From Chitinophagaceae bacterium (lineage in GTDB: Bacteria > Bacteroidota > Bacteroidia > Chitinophagales > UBA10324): a stretch of 64,000 bases of DNA. The DNA lies in assembly GCA_016717285.1 (NCBI GenBank), contig JADKFU010000004.1:992001-1056000 (forward strand). Direction: 5' to 3'. Position 1 is the stretch's first letter. Every line of letters begins with the position of its first letter. This document shows, piece after piece, positions 53,996-63,412 of this stretch. The notes under the pieces are model-generated. The model saw only the letters and a program-made list of their open reading frames with translations. It made no database searches and was not told where the DNA came from. Both the position numbers and the translations under genes were made by a program.

Positions 53996-56900
53996 GTGCA
54001 GTTTTGTGTGGCACAAATGCCTGCCTTGCGATTCAACAGGTACACTACCTCCGACGGCCTTTCTTCCAATACCATTACCTCAATATTTCAGGATCGTCGT
54101 GGATTTATGTGGTTCGGAACGCAGGATGGATTGTGCAGGTTTGACGGAAGAAATTTTGTGATCTATAAAAATGATCCGTTTAACAAGACTACTATCTGCG
54201 GCAATGTAATCAACGATCTTGCAGAAGACAGCAGTGGCGTGCTTTGGATTGCTACCGGCGATGGCGGACTTTGCAGTTATGATTTCAGAAACAATCATTT
54301 CAAATCAATTGATTATTCACGCAGCGATTCTGTTTTGAATTTTATCCCCAACGTGCTTGCTGTTGCAGTGGATTCAAAGCAAAACATATGGGCTGGCGTT
54401 GAGAAAACAGGTGTTTTTTGTTTCCATCAGGAAACGGACTCTTTCAAATTTATTGGATTCGAAAACCAAAAAGCAACCGCGACTATTAATGACATTACCA
54501 CCGATGGTAATGGAAGAGTCTATTTCGGTTCTATTGGCGGTTCACTCAATTACAAAGCGCAGGACAACAGCTTCAAACAGGTAGTGAATTTCAGTTTGGA
54601 TTTTCCTTTTCCTGCTTATGCCATCACCAAAATTTTCTGCAACGATAAAAATGAAATCTGGTGTGGAAGCTGGGACAATGGATTGTATCATTTCAATGCC
54701 GCCACCAACAGGCTGGAACAATACTTATTTGAAACCGGAAAACCATTCACGTATTCGGGAAATGAAGTACACGCCATAGACCAGGATGAACACGGCATGC
54801 TTTGGCTGGGCACCACTACCGGCGGATTGTATTTGTTTGATCCTGCCACAAAAAAATCATTGCATTATCCGCCACAAAAAAATGATCCGCATGGATTAAA
54901 AGGCAGCCGTATTTATTCAATTTACCGCGATCGCAACAACCGTATGTGGCTTGGAACTGATGCTGGTGTTCAAATATATGATCCTTTACTCAACCCGTTT
55001 GAAATAATAAACCTCGAAAGCAGAGTGATGCCGCCAGGATTAAACCTGAAAGTGATGGATTTTCTGGTGGACGATAATCAGACACTTTACATCGGAACAA
55101 AGGCAGGTTTGCTTATCAGGAAAAAAAGCAGCACTGACTTTTTTCTTAAATCCTTCCTTTATAAAAATCAACCATTAAACATCAATAAAATATTTCGCGA
55201 TAGCAGGGGAGCCATTTACCTCGGAACACAGCGAACGATGTTTGTTTTTGACCCTGGAAAATTATCGTTGAAAACGGTTCATTCTTTCTCCCGCAATTTC
55301 GTCTATTTCGATTTTTTCGATATCGGTTCTTCCAGCGTGAACGCGATGGCTGAAGCTGTATTCATGAATGATACTGTGCTATGGGTTTCCGCCTATGGCC
55401 ACGGCGTTTGTCTTTTCGACCGCAATACACTTAATGGAGGTATCGGTTTGCTTTCAAAACAGGATGAAGTTCAAAATCTTATCCGGAAGATAATGGTTGA
55501 CAGCAAAGGCCGTGTGTGGATGACAGGTGCTTCTTTGGGAATCATTACGGATATCAGCAGCACTTATTTTTCTGAAGAAGACAGCTTTTGGCGGAAGGAG
55601 CATAGTGTAGCCCGGCGTGTTATAGATTCTTTCGGCATGTTTACCGGTACCACATTTATTGCAGCGAATAAAGACTATGCGCTCAGAAGCAACGATGTGT
55701 TCGACATGGTGGAAAATAATGACGGCACTTTCTGGATCACTACCAAAGGCAGCGGGTTATATTTATTCAACCCGGAAGATCGTGAAAAAACATTCATCCA
55801 CTTTGAATCACAACACCAGAACCTTGAAGGAATTGCAAAAGATAAAAACGGAAATCTCTGGATCATAGCAGCGGGCGGCATTGACTTCTTTGATGTGCAT
55901 TCAAAAACTTTTTTCAGGTATGATGTTGTATATGGCCTTCCTGAAGAAGGTGTGTCTGGTTATTTTTATTGCGACAACAATGGATATTTATATGCAGGAG
56001 GCAATGGATTTTATATTCGGTTCAAACCCGAAGCGGTACAGCGGAATCAATCAGTTCCACCGGTTTTTATCACCCATCTTCAATTGCTGAATCAACCTGC
56101 GGATTCTCTTTTGTTGCAGAAAACTATTTGCCTCCAATACAACCAGAATTTCCTTTCATTTGAAATGGCGGCGCTCAATTATACGAATGCAAATGCTAAC
56201 CAGTTCAGGTACCGACTAACGGGTTTTGACAAAGACTGGAGTCAGGACCGCTATGTTAATCAAGTGAGCTATACCAATATTCCTCCGGGCGATTATACAC
56301 TGGAAGTAAAAGCATCCAATAATGATGGTGTGTGGAATGAAACGGGAACAAGTTTGCAGATTATCATACTTCCGCCCTGGTGGCGCACCTGGTGGTTTTA
56401 CCTGTTGATGTTGACGATGGTTGCTTCATCTGTGTATGGAATATTCCGCTACCGGTTGAATCAATTGCTTCAGCTTCAAAATATCCGCAACAAGATTGCG
56501 CGCGACCTGCATGATGACATTGGTTCTACGCTTGGAAGTATTTCTTTTTTCAGCGAAGCGGCAAAACAACAGCTCGACAATAACGATGTGGTTGCTTCAC
56601 AAAAAGTAATCGACAAAATCGGCGAGAATTCGCGTGCAATGATTGAAACCATGAGTGATATTGTTTGGTCGGTGAATCCTGAGAATGATTCCGTACAACA
56701 ACTTACCTCGCGCATGGAAGCATTGGCATCGGACGTGCTTTCTATGCAAGATATACGGTTAAAATTTTTTGCTGATGAAACATTGAAAAAGATTAAGCTG
56801 AACATGGAGCAGCGAAAAAATATTTTCATGATTTTTAAAGAAGCGCTTTACAATATTGTGAAGTATGCTGAATGCTCACAGGTAGAGATTTCAATACGCG

Positions 56901-57091
56901 ATACCGGAAAAAAAATAAGAATGGAGATCGCCGACAACGGGAAAGGTTTTGACGTTGCCGGAATAAAAAGCTATAATGGAAACGGATTACCAAACATCCG
57001 TTCACGTGCAAAAGAAATTAATGCAGAAGTCCATATTCTATCAACATCTGAAACCGGCACCACTATTATTTTAATACTCAACAAAACATGA
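53996..57091 (+). CDS. Sensor histidine kinase with regulator-propeller and Y_Y_Y domains (second copy)
   Basis: The reading from GTG 53996 gives 1031 residues: propeller blades (SIFQDRRGFMWFGTQDGLCR, IYRDRNNRMWLGTDAGVQIY), a Y_Y_Y domain (YRLTGFDKDWSQDRYVNQVS) and a membrane helix. HisKA_3 has IARDLHDDIGSTLGSISFFS (His about 839), and an ATPase domain follows (DNGKGFDVAG, YNGNGLPNIR). The start is uncertain: in-frame codons upstream spell a hydrophobic FFLIIVLQSGVQFCVAQ that looks like the missing signal peptide, but no ATG is there. Either a non-ATG start is used or there is a sequence error. It matches the regulator at 57.2 kb, 150 bases downstream. Confidence 0.9.
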   Translation: MQFCVAQMPALRFNRYTTSDGLSSNTITSIFQDRRGFMWFGTQDGLCRFDGRNFVIYKNDPFNKTTICGNVINDLAEDSSGVLWIATGDGGLCSYDFRNNHFKSIDYSRSDSVLNFIPNVLAVAVDSKQNIWAGVEKTGVFCFHQETDSFKFIGFENQKATATINDITTDGNGRVYFGSIGGSLNYKAQDNSFKQVVNFSLDFPFPAYAITKIFCNDKNEIWCGSWDNGLYHFNAATNRLEQYLFETGKPFTYSGNEVHAIDQDEHGMLWLGTTTGGLYLFDPATKKSLHYPPQKNDPHGLKGSRIYSIYRDRNNRMWLGTDAGVQIYDPLLNPFEIINLESRVMPPGLNLKVMDFLVDDNQTLYIGTKAGLLIRKKSSTDFFLKSFLYKNQPLNINKIFRDSRGAIYLGTQRTMFVFDPGKLSLKTVHSFSRNFVYFDFFDIGSSSVNAMAEAVFMNDTVLWVSAYGHGVCLFDRNTLNGGIGLLSKQDEVQNLIRKIMVDSKGRVWMTGASLGIITDISSTYFSEEDSFWRKEHSVARRVIDSFGMFTGTTFIAANKDYALRSNDVFDMVENNDGTFWITTKGSGLYLFNPEDREKTFIHFESQHQNLEGIAKDKNGNLWIIAAGGIDFFDVHSKTFFRYDVVYGLPEEGVSGYFYCDNNGYLYAGGNGFYIRFKPEAVQRNQSVPPVFITHLQLLNQPADSLLLQKTICLQYNQNFLSFEMAALNYTNANANQFRYRLTGFDKDWSQDRYVNQVSYTNIPPGDYTLEVKASNNDGVWNETGTSLQIIILPPWWRTWWFYLLMLTMVASSVYGIFRYRLNQLLQLQNIRNKIARDLHDDIGSTLGSISFFSEAAKQQLDNNDVVASQKVIDKIGENSRAMIETMSDIVWSVNPENDSVQQLTSRMEALASDVLSMQDIRLKFFADETLKKIKLNMEQRKNIFMIFKEALYNIVKYAECSQVEISIRDTGKKIRMEIADNGKGFDVAGIKSYNGNGLPNIRSRAKEINAEVHILSTSETGTTIILILNKT

Positions 57092-57189
57092 TTGTTAAAA
57101 GAAAAGAGGCATCACTCAAAGCAACTCATTATTAGTTAATGATTACAACAACTCAAGCGATCAATAATAATTCCTGATTCTCAACTGCT

Positions 57190-57207
57190 ATCCCCCGATT
57201 GCGGGAT
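57190..57207 (+). promoter_or_regulatory. Dyad ATCCC-N8-GGGAT upstream of the second regulator
   Basis: A 5-bp inverted repeat with an 8-base spacer, 35-52 bases upstream of the ATG at 57242. The geometry and distance equal those of the dyad before the other LuxR-type regulator (34-51 bases), though the half sites differ (ATCCC, not ACTAC). Confidence 0.5.
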
Positions 57208-57241
57208 TGATATTCACAATTTAAGCACGCACTTTTGTAAC

Positions 57242-57889
57242 ATGAAAGGTATCAGTGTAGTAATTTTCGACGACAGTAATTCTATTCGTGAAGCTATTTC
57301 ACTGCTCATCAGCAGCAATCCTAAATTTATATTGACAGGTAGTTATTCTGATGCCACAAGCTGTATTGAAATGCTGGAAGAAGAAACGCCTGATGTGGTG
57401 CTGATGGATATTGATATGCCGGAAGTTACAGGCATACAAGCTGTCCAACGCATTCATTCGCGGTTTCCTTCATTGCCCATCATCATGCTTACAGTGTTCG
57501 ACCATGAGGACAAAGTTTTTGAATCTCTGTGTGCCGGAGCAGTTGGATATTTATTAAAGAATACACCGCCGGCGCGTTTGCTGGAAGCCATACAGGAAGT
57601 TTATGAAGGTGGCGCACCGATGACGCCTTCAATCGCGAGAAAAGTGATGCACCACTTTCAACAAAATGAAACACTGCCGGAGAAAGAAGATTATCACCTG
57701 AGCCCGCGCGAAAAAGAAGTGCTGGCACACCTTGTAAATGGATTGGCGTATAAAATGATTGCGGCACAAATGGGCATCACGTATGAGACTGTTCGTACCC
57801 ATTCCAAAAAAATTTATGACAAGCTGCATGTCTCGTCTATGACAGAAGCTGTTGTGAAAACTCTGAATCAGAAGTTGCTGGGGTTGTGA
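57242..57889 (+). CDS. LuxR/NarL-family response regulator (second copy)
   Basis: The 215-residue protein has a receiver domain with phosphorylation Asp 56 (VVLMDIDMPE), the conserved Lys in GYLLKNTPPA, and a LuxR HTH (LSPREKEVLAHLVNGLAYKM...ITYETVRTHSKKIY). It shares architecture and key motifs with the regulator at 44.3 kb. It follows the second sensor kinase on the same strand by about 150 bases, with its own promoter-like dyad in between. It is probably the partner of that kinase. Targets are unknown; no copy of its own dyad was seen elsewhere in the window. Confidence 0.92.
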   Translation: MKGISVVIFDDSNSIREAISLLISSNPKFILTGSYSDATSCIEMLEEETPDVVLMDIDMPEVTGIQAVQRIHSRFPSLPIIMLTVFDHEDKVFESLCAGAVGYLLKNTPPARLLEAIQEVYEGGAPMTPSIARKVMHHFQQNETLPEKEDYHLSPREKEVLAHLVNGLAYKMIAAQMGITYETVRTHSKKIYDKLHVSSMTEAVVKTLNQKLLGL

Positions 57890-57896
57890 GCAGGGT

Positions 57897-57947
57897 AACT
57901 CATCGGTTAGTTTGCAGCGTTTTGAGTGATGTGTTATCCGATGAGTT
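57897..57947. repeat. Inverted repeat after the second regulator
   Basis: AACTCATCGG and CCGATGAGTT, a perfect 10-bp pair with a 31-base loop, lies eight bases after the regulator stop. There is no T tract, so it is not a typical terminator; it may be a processing or stability hairpin. Confidence 0.55.
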
Positions 57948-58024
57948 GGATGGGCATTTGATTTCTATCGGATACAGCTTGACTCAGAATTAAAGCAACC
58001 TATCCGCCGGATGTCGTAAATTTT

Positions 58025-58417
58025 TCACCAGGGAATGCCTTTCAGCAGAATCTTATCAGGAACAACAAATGCACTTGGAAAACTGCTTTTAATTTCTTCC
58101 ATGAACTGATTGGCTTCAACACGTTTTTCAAAATCACCCACACGTAATTTGAATTGCGGCTGCTGATAAGTCAGATAAGAATTTACATCAGGATATTCCT
58201 GTGAGAAGGAACTTTTCATATCCATCACCATTGTGCGGTTGCTGTTGGAAGCTAACTGTACCCGGAACCCATTCACCGCGCGCTTTTCTGTTGCAAAAGT
58301 TTGATAGAGCTTCAGAACTTTTTGAACGCCGGAATCTTCGACAAGTATGATGTTGCCTGTTTGCGCATGCATCAGTGTTGGCAGAAAAATTAAAAGTGCG
58401 ACTACGAAGCTTTTCAT
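58025..58417 (-). CDS. Small exported SPOR-like protein
   Basis: From the ATG at 58417 (MKSFVVALLIFLPTLMHAQT) the protein has 130 residues with a clean signal peptide. The body fits a SPOR fold (GFRVQLASNSNRTMVMDMKS, FKLRVGDFEKRVEANQFMEE). SPOR domains bind denuded peptidoglycan glycan strands, often at the division site. No other domain is present, which makes it a minimal SPOR protein. A longer reading from 58510 has no signal and is less likely. Confidence 0.8.
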   Translation of the reverse strand: MKSFVVALLIFLPTLMHAQTGNIILVEDSGVQKVLKLYQTFATEKRAVNGFRVQLASNSNRTMVMDMKSSFSQEYPDVNSYLTYQQPQFKLRVGDFEKRVEANQFMEEIKSSFPSAFVVPDKILLKGIPW

Positions 58418-59033
58418 GAAAAATTGATTAATGAAATTACTTTTTCGTTCACGGTAGATGAGAGTTGGTTTTGGAAGAAGCATTGTGTAGTGAAGTAAAA
58501 AATAATTCATCTGATTCGTTTGCGCTGTGTTGTGGTCAGTAAAGAAACAAATTTTCGGTTATAGAAAAAGTGTTGTTTTTGGAGGAGCGTTTTACTTCTT
58601 CATCGAAGTGAGAAAGAAAAAAAATGCGGGTCATTCAGGAGGAACCTCCCTACAACAATGCATTATTCCCGAATAGCCCCGGGATTTTAAATGGTAAGAA
58701 ATAGTTGACGGGTTGGTAACGTGAACAAGGTTCCTTCTGAATGAAAAAATGCGGGTCATTCAGGAGGAACCTCCTTACAACAATGCATTATTCCCGAATA
58801 GCCTGGGATTTTAAATGGTAAGAAATAGTTGGCGGGTTGGTAACGTGAACAAGGTTACAAGAGGTGATTGAGTTGGGCGGTCTTTGTTCCTTTAGAATGA
58901 CTATGGGAGAGGTGATTGCTTTGAATGGACCTTCTGCTAACAGAATAACTGCCAATGAATTGACAGCATCAAAAAGAGTTTTGTAATCTGTAAATTTATT
59001 CAGCGCCCCACTTCAAACTTCTTAATTCTTAAT
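58418..59033. other. 616-base gene-poor stretch with a tandem duplication
   Basis: No gene is supported. The centre holds two ~111-base direct repeats (58621-58732 and 58746-58856) listed separately. The rest shows no recognisable RNA or protein gene. Confidence 0.6.
58621..58856. repeat. Tandem duplication, two copies of ~111 bases with ~125-base period
   Basis: Copies 58621-58732 and 58746-58856 both begin AAAATGCGGGTCATTCAGGA and end GGTAACGTGAACAAGGTT, with only a few differences and one single-base deletion (GCCCCGGG against GCCTGGG). Each copy contains a small palindrome, GGAGGAACCTCC. Reading frames are open only briefly. It may be a duplicated small RNA, a regulatory element or a neutral duplication. 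Confidence 0.8.
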
Positions 59034-59711
59034 TCATACCTCCACCTTCTCCATCATCTGCATCGCAGAAGAAGTACCAATACGATCAGCGCCGGCTTCT
59101 ATAAGCTGGAGCAGTTGTGCTTTTGTTTTGATACCGCCTGAGGCTTTAATCTTTATTTTTTTCGGAAGCAGTTTACGCATGGTTTCAATCATCTCCACGG
59201 TAGCTCCTTGCCCGACAAAGCCAGTGGATGTTTTTACATAATCCACTTCTGCTTTTACTGCCAGCGCACAGGCACGCTTAAGATCACTTTCGGATAATAA
59301 TCCTGCTTCAATAATCAGCTTCACCATTTTGCCACGCAGGTGTGCCAACTGTGTGATGCTTTGTAATTCTTTCAATACATCTTTATCGTTGCCGGAATAA
59401 AATGCGCCAAGATTCATCACCACATCCAATTCATGCGCTCCATCTTCCATGGCACGTTTCGCTTCTTCCACTTTTATATAAGCGCTGGAATAACCAAACG
59501 GAAAACCAATCACCGTAGCAATTTTCACCTTCTCATTTTCAAGAATGGCAAATGCATTGCGCACATAGTAAGGTGGTACGCACACTGTCGCAAATTGATT
59601 TTCAATTGCTTCAGCGCAGAGCTGTTTGATCTGCTCCAGTGTGGTTTCGGGCTTTAATAAAGTGTGGTCTATTTTAGCTGCGATATCAATTCCTTCACGC
59701 TTCTTTTCCAT
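59034..59711 (-). CDS. deoC: Deoxyribose-phosphate aldolase
   Basis: From the ATG at 59711 (MEKKREGIDIAAKIDHTLLK) the protein has 225 residues and the DeoC pattern: the DHTLLKPETT start, ATVIGFPFGY, the Schiff-base lysine in VDYVKTSTGFVGQG, and IKASGGIKTKAQLLQLIEAG with GADRIGTSS. It cleaves deoxyribose 5-phosphate to glyceraldehyde 3-phosphate and acetaldehyde in nucleoside salvage. An alternative ATG at 59741 adds ten residues and a larger overlap. The start overlaps the end of secA by 17 bases on the same strand, so it may be translated by coupling. Confidence 0.94.
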   Translation of the reverse strand: MEKKREGIDIAAKIDHTLLKPETTLEQIKQLCAEAIENQFATVCVPPYYVRNAFAILENEKVKIATVIGFPFGYSSAYIKVEEAKRAMEDGAHELDVVMNLGAFYSGNDKDVLKELQSITQLAHLRGKMVKLIIEAGLLSESDLKRACALAVKAEVDYVKTSTGFVGQGATVEMIETMRKLLPKKIKIKASGGIKTKAQLLQLIEAGADRIGTSSAMQMMEKVEV

Positions 59712-62700
59712 GACAATTCTTATATTTTTTTCCACTGCCACAAGGGCAAGGATCGTTTCTTCCTGTTTTTGCTCCCACGCGAATGGGTTCTAATTTTTTC
59801 GGAGGTTCGTTTTGTCCGTCCACTCCATTGCCGTTTTCACTTCCATTGTTATCAGATGGTGAAGGCATATTGCTCATGGCTGCTCCGCGTCCTTCGCGCA
59901 TCCTGCTGTAATCTGTTTTTTCCTGCACCCTTGCCTGGTTCACCTGTTGAACAGGTTGATTCGGTAAGCCGGCTTTGAAGAGGAAAGAGACCACTTCGCG
60001 GTTAATTTCTCCCATCATCTTTTTGAAAAGCTCGAATGCTTCAAACTTATAAATCAGCAAAGGATCTTTCTGTTCATACCGCGCATTTTGAACCGATTGT
60101 TTCAGGTCATCCAACTGGCGCAGGTTTTCTTTCCAGGCATCATCAATAAATGAAAGTGTGATGGCCCGCTCAAATGATTTGATCACTTCACGGCTTCCGG
60201 ATTCATAGGCCTTCTTCAGGTTGGTAACTATCTGCATGCCGCGGATACCATCGGTAAACGGAACCACAATGTTCTCAATAGTTTCACCGCGATTAATAAA
60301 CACATCTTTAATCACAGGGCTGATGCTGTCGGAAAGATGCTGCATCTTGCGTTTGTACACTTCAGTTACTTCTTCATACAAACGGTGAGATAAATCAGCA
60401 GCTTTCTGGCCCTTGAATTCTTCCGCAGTAATCTGCGTATCGGTAGAAAGAAAACGGATCACATCAAATTTGAATGCTTCGTAATCATTTGCATCCTGGT
60501 GTTGTACGGTGAGTTCTTCGCAAAGATCAAACACCATGTTGTTCAGATCATAGGAAAGGCGTTCTCCAAACAATGCATGCCGGCGTTTCTTGTAAATTAC
60601 TTCACGTTGCGCATTCATCACATCATCATACTCGAGCAAATGTTTGCGGATACCGAAGTTGTTTTCTTCCACTTTCTTCTGCGCGCGTTCAATGGATTTG
60701 GTAATCATCGAATGCTGAATCACTTCACCTTCCTTATATCCAAATCGATCCATGAAGCCGGCAATACGATCGCTGCCGAACAAACGCATCAAATCATCTT
60801 CCAGTGAAACAAAAAATTGTGTGGTGCCCGGATCACCTTGTCGTCCTGCACGACCACGTAACTGCCGGTCTACACGACGTGCTTCGTGACGTTCAGTACC
60901 TACAATAGCTAATCCGCCTGATTCTTTTACGCCGGGACCGAGTTTAATATCTGTACCGCGGCCGGCCATGTTGGTGGCAATCGTTACTGCACCCGGCAAA
61001 CCTGCTTCGGCAACAATTTCCGCTTCACGCTGGTGTTGCTTTGCATTCAATACATTGTGTTTAATGTTCTTGAACTTCAGCATGCGTGAAAGCAATTCTG
61101 ACACTTCCACATTGGTAGTTCCCACCAGCACCGGTCTTCCTGCCTTGCTGAGCTTGATGATCTCATCTATGGCAGCATTGTACTTTTCACGCTTGGTTTT
61201 ATAAACAAGGTCCTGCTCATCTTTTCGGATCATCTCTACATTGGTAGGAATCACCACCACATCAAGTTTATAGATCGACCAGAATTCACCGGCTTCTGTT
61301 TCAGCAGTACCCGTCATGCCGCACAGCTTGTGATACATGCGGAAATAATTCTGCAGGGTAACAGTGGCAAATGTTTGTGTGGCTGCTTCAACCTTTACAT
61401 TTTCTTTTGCTTCAATAGCCTGGTGTAAACCGTCAGAATAACGTCGACCATCGAGAATACGGCCTGTTTGTTCATCTACAATCTTCACCTTACCATCCAT
61501 CACCACGTACTCATTATCTTTCTCGAAAAGAGTATAGGCTTTCAACAATTGTTGCAGAGTATGAATGCGTTCGCTCTTGATGGCGAAGTCCTGCATCAAC
61601 TGATCTTTCTTCAATAATTTTTCTTCCTGCGATGCACTTGTTTTTTCAATATCGGCAATCAGCGCGCCTACGTCAGGAATCACAAAGAAACTTTTGTCTT
61701 CACCTGCTTCGGTGAGCAACTCGATACCTTTTTCGGTAAGATCTACCTGGTTATTTTTTTCATCTATCGTGAAATACAATTCGGCATCTGCTTTTGGCAT
61801 TTCTTTCTGATTATCGGTGAGGTGATAGCTCTCCGATTTCAGCATGATGGCCTTGTTGCCTTCTTCACTCATAAACTTGATAAGGTTGCCATATTTCGGC
61901 AAGCCACGGTGCGCTCTCAATAAAGCAAGACCACCTTCTGTCGCGCCGGTCTTACCTGCTTCAATTAATTTTTTAGCATCATTCAGAAATTGGTTCACCG
62001 CACGTTTCTGCGAATCCACCAATTTTAAGATACGCGGTTTCATTTGCTGAAACTGCTGGTCTTCGCCTTTTGGAATGGGTCCTGAAATGATCAGGGGTGT
62101 ACGTGCATCATCAATCAATACAGAATCCACTTCATCCACCATTGCATAATGCAACTTACGTTGTACGAGCTCTTCTCTTGAGCGCGACATGTTATCACGT
62201 AAGTAATCGAAGCCGAATTCATTATTCGTACCATAGGTGATATCGCAGTTATAAGCAGCGCGGCGTTCCTGTGAGTGCGGCGGATAGTTATCGATGCAAT
62301 CGACGGTAATTCCAAGAAACTGGAACAAAGGTCCATTCCATTCACAGTCACGGCGGGAGAGATAATCATTCACTGTAACAAGGTGAACACCCAAACCGGT
62401 GAGCGCATTGAGATAAGAAGGCAAAGTGGAAACAAGTGTTTTTCCTTCACCGGTTGCCATTTCAGAAATTTTTCCCTGGTGCAGTACGATACCGCCAATC
62501 AACTGCACGTCGTAGTGAACCATTTTCCAGGTAACCGGCAAGCCACGAACAAGCCACGTGTTGCTGTAAATTGCTTTATCATCAGCAATGGTTACAAAAT
62601 CTTTTTTCGCGGCAAATTCCCGATCGAGATCAGTGGCCGTAACAGTGATGGTGGTGTTTTCGGTAAAACGGCGGGCAGTTTCTTTCATCACTGCAAATGC

Positions 62701-63030
62701 TTCGGGAAGAATTTCATTGAGGATGTCTTCCAGCTTTTGGTCGCGGTCTTTTTCGAGTCCATCAATTTTTTTATAGAACTCTTCCTTTTGATCGAAAGAA
62801 ACTTCCTCACTTTCCGCTTCCGTTTTGAGTGTGTTGATTTCACCGTCTATCTCTGCGATATGGGCAGTAATACGATCTTTGAAATCTGTTGTTTTAGCTC
62901 GCAACTCATCATGCGAAAGTGATTCGAGCTTGGCAAACTCTGTTTTAATCTGCTCAACAATCGGTTCAATGGCACGGACATCTTTATCCGACTTATTGCC
63001 TCCGAGTAATTTAGTAAGGAAACCAAACAT
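59695..63030 (-). CDS. secA: Preprotein translocase subunit SecA
   Basis: The 1111-residue protein has SecA landmarks: Walker A GEMATGEGKTLVSTLPSYL, helicase motifs MVDEVDSVLIDDARTPLIIS, the GTTNVEVSELLSRML and TNMAGRGTDIKLGPGV segments, and a C-terminal zinc finger (NDPCPCGSGKKYKNCHGKEA). It is the ATPase motor that drives proteins through SecYEG, the first step for the T9SS substrates in this window. It is longer than the E. coli protein (about 900 residues), as is usual in Bacteroidota, with an insert in the nucleotide-binding region. It is followed by deoC with an overlap. Confidence 0.97.
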   Translation of the reverse strand: MFGFLTKLLGGNKSDKDVRAIEPIVEQIKTEFAKLESLSHDELRAKTTDFKDRITAHIAEIDGEINTLKTEAESEEVSFDQKEEFYKKIDGLEKDRDQKLEDILNEILPEAFAVMKETARRFTENTTITVTATDLDREFAAKKDFVTIADDKAIYSNTWLVRGLPVTWKMVHYDVQLIGGIVLHQGKISEMATGEGKTLVSTLPSYLNALTGLGVHLVTVNDYLSRRDCEWNGPLFQFLGITVDCIDNYPPHSQERRAAYNCDITYGTNNEFGFDYLRDNMSRSREELVQRKLHYAMVDEVDSVLIDDARTPLIISGPIPKGEDQQFQQMKPRILKLVDSQKRAVNQFLNDAKKLIEAGKTGATEGGLALLRAHRGLPKYGNLIKFMSEEGNKAIMLKSESYHLTDNQKEMPKADAELYFTIDEKNNQVDLTEKGIELLTEAGEDKSFFVIPDVGALIADIEKTSASQEEKLLKKDQLMQDFAIKSERIHTLQQLLKAYTLFEKDNEYVVMDGKVKIVDEQTGRILDGRRYSDGLHQAIEAKENVKVEAATQTFATVTLQNYFRMYHKLCGMTGTAETEAGEFWSIYKLDVVVIPTNVEMIRKDEQDLVYKTKREKYNAAIDEIIKLSKAGRPVLVGTTNVEVSELLSRMLKFKNIKHNVLNAKQHQREAEIVAEAGLPGAVTIATNMAGRGTDIKLGPGVKESGGLAIVGTERHEARRVDRQLRGRAGRQGDPGTTQFFVSLEDDLMRLFGSDRIAGFMDRFGYKEGEVIQHSMITKSIERAQKKVEENNFGIRKHLLEYDDVMNAQREVIYKKRRHALFGERLSYDLNNMVFDLCEELTVQHQDANDYEAFKFDVIRFLSTDTQITAEEFKGQKAADLSHRLYEEVTEVYKRKMQHLSDSISPVIKDVFINRGETIENIVVPFTDGIRGMQIVTNLKKAYESGSREVIKSFERAITLSFIDDAWKENLRQLDDLKQSVQNARYEQKDPLLIYKFEAFELFKKMMGEINREVVSFLFKAGLPNQPVQQVNQARVQEKTDYSRMREGRGAAMSNMPSPSDNNGSENGNGVDGQNEPPKKLEPIRVGAKTGRNDPCPCGSGKKYKNCHGKEA

Positions 63031-63412
63031 GGTATTTCATTTAATGTAATCCCCAACATGCCTGAGTATCAGTTGTATTACCTGGAAAAAAATGGTTTCT
63101 ACGACGAAATGAAGCGGAAACAGCGTTTTTTGCGCAGGAATGACTAAAGAATCAGCAAGCGATAAAAAAGGAGGACAAAGTTAATTTAAAAAATCCGACG
63201 GTGCGGAATCAAAAGCAAATGAATACACGACAAATTTTTAATGACGAAATATTCTCCGTGCATTTTCTGTGTCTCCGTAGCTAATGATTTATTGGCATGG
63301 AGGAACAGCAAATGCATGGAAATTTGAATGAAACGCAACAAGATGTTGCCGGGCAGTCAAATTATATTCCGTTTACCGGATATTGGACAAGATGGCAGAG
63401 AAGGAGAAAGAT
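63031..63412. other. 382-base gap between secA and the MazG-like gene
   Basis: No supported gene. Two tiny ORFs on the plus strand exist, 63058-63147 (29 residues, MPEYQLYYLEKNGFYDEMKR) and 63297-63440 (47 residues, overlapping the end of the next gene). They have no recognisable features or start signals, so I do not annotate them as genes. Confidence 0.4.

Noticed and set aside
63058..63147. 29-residue ORF divergent from secA (MPEYQLYYLEKNGFYDEMKR...)
   Set aside because: It is short, with no ribosome-binding or promoter signal I can point to and no recognised family; kept only as a note in the gap entry.
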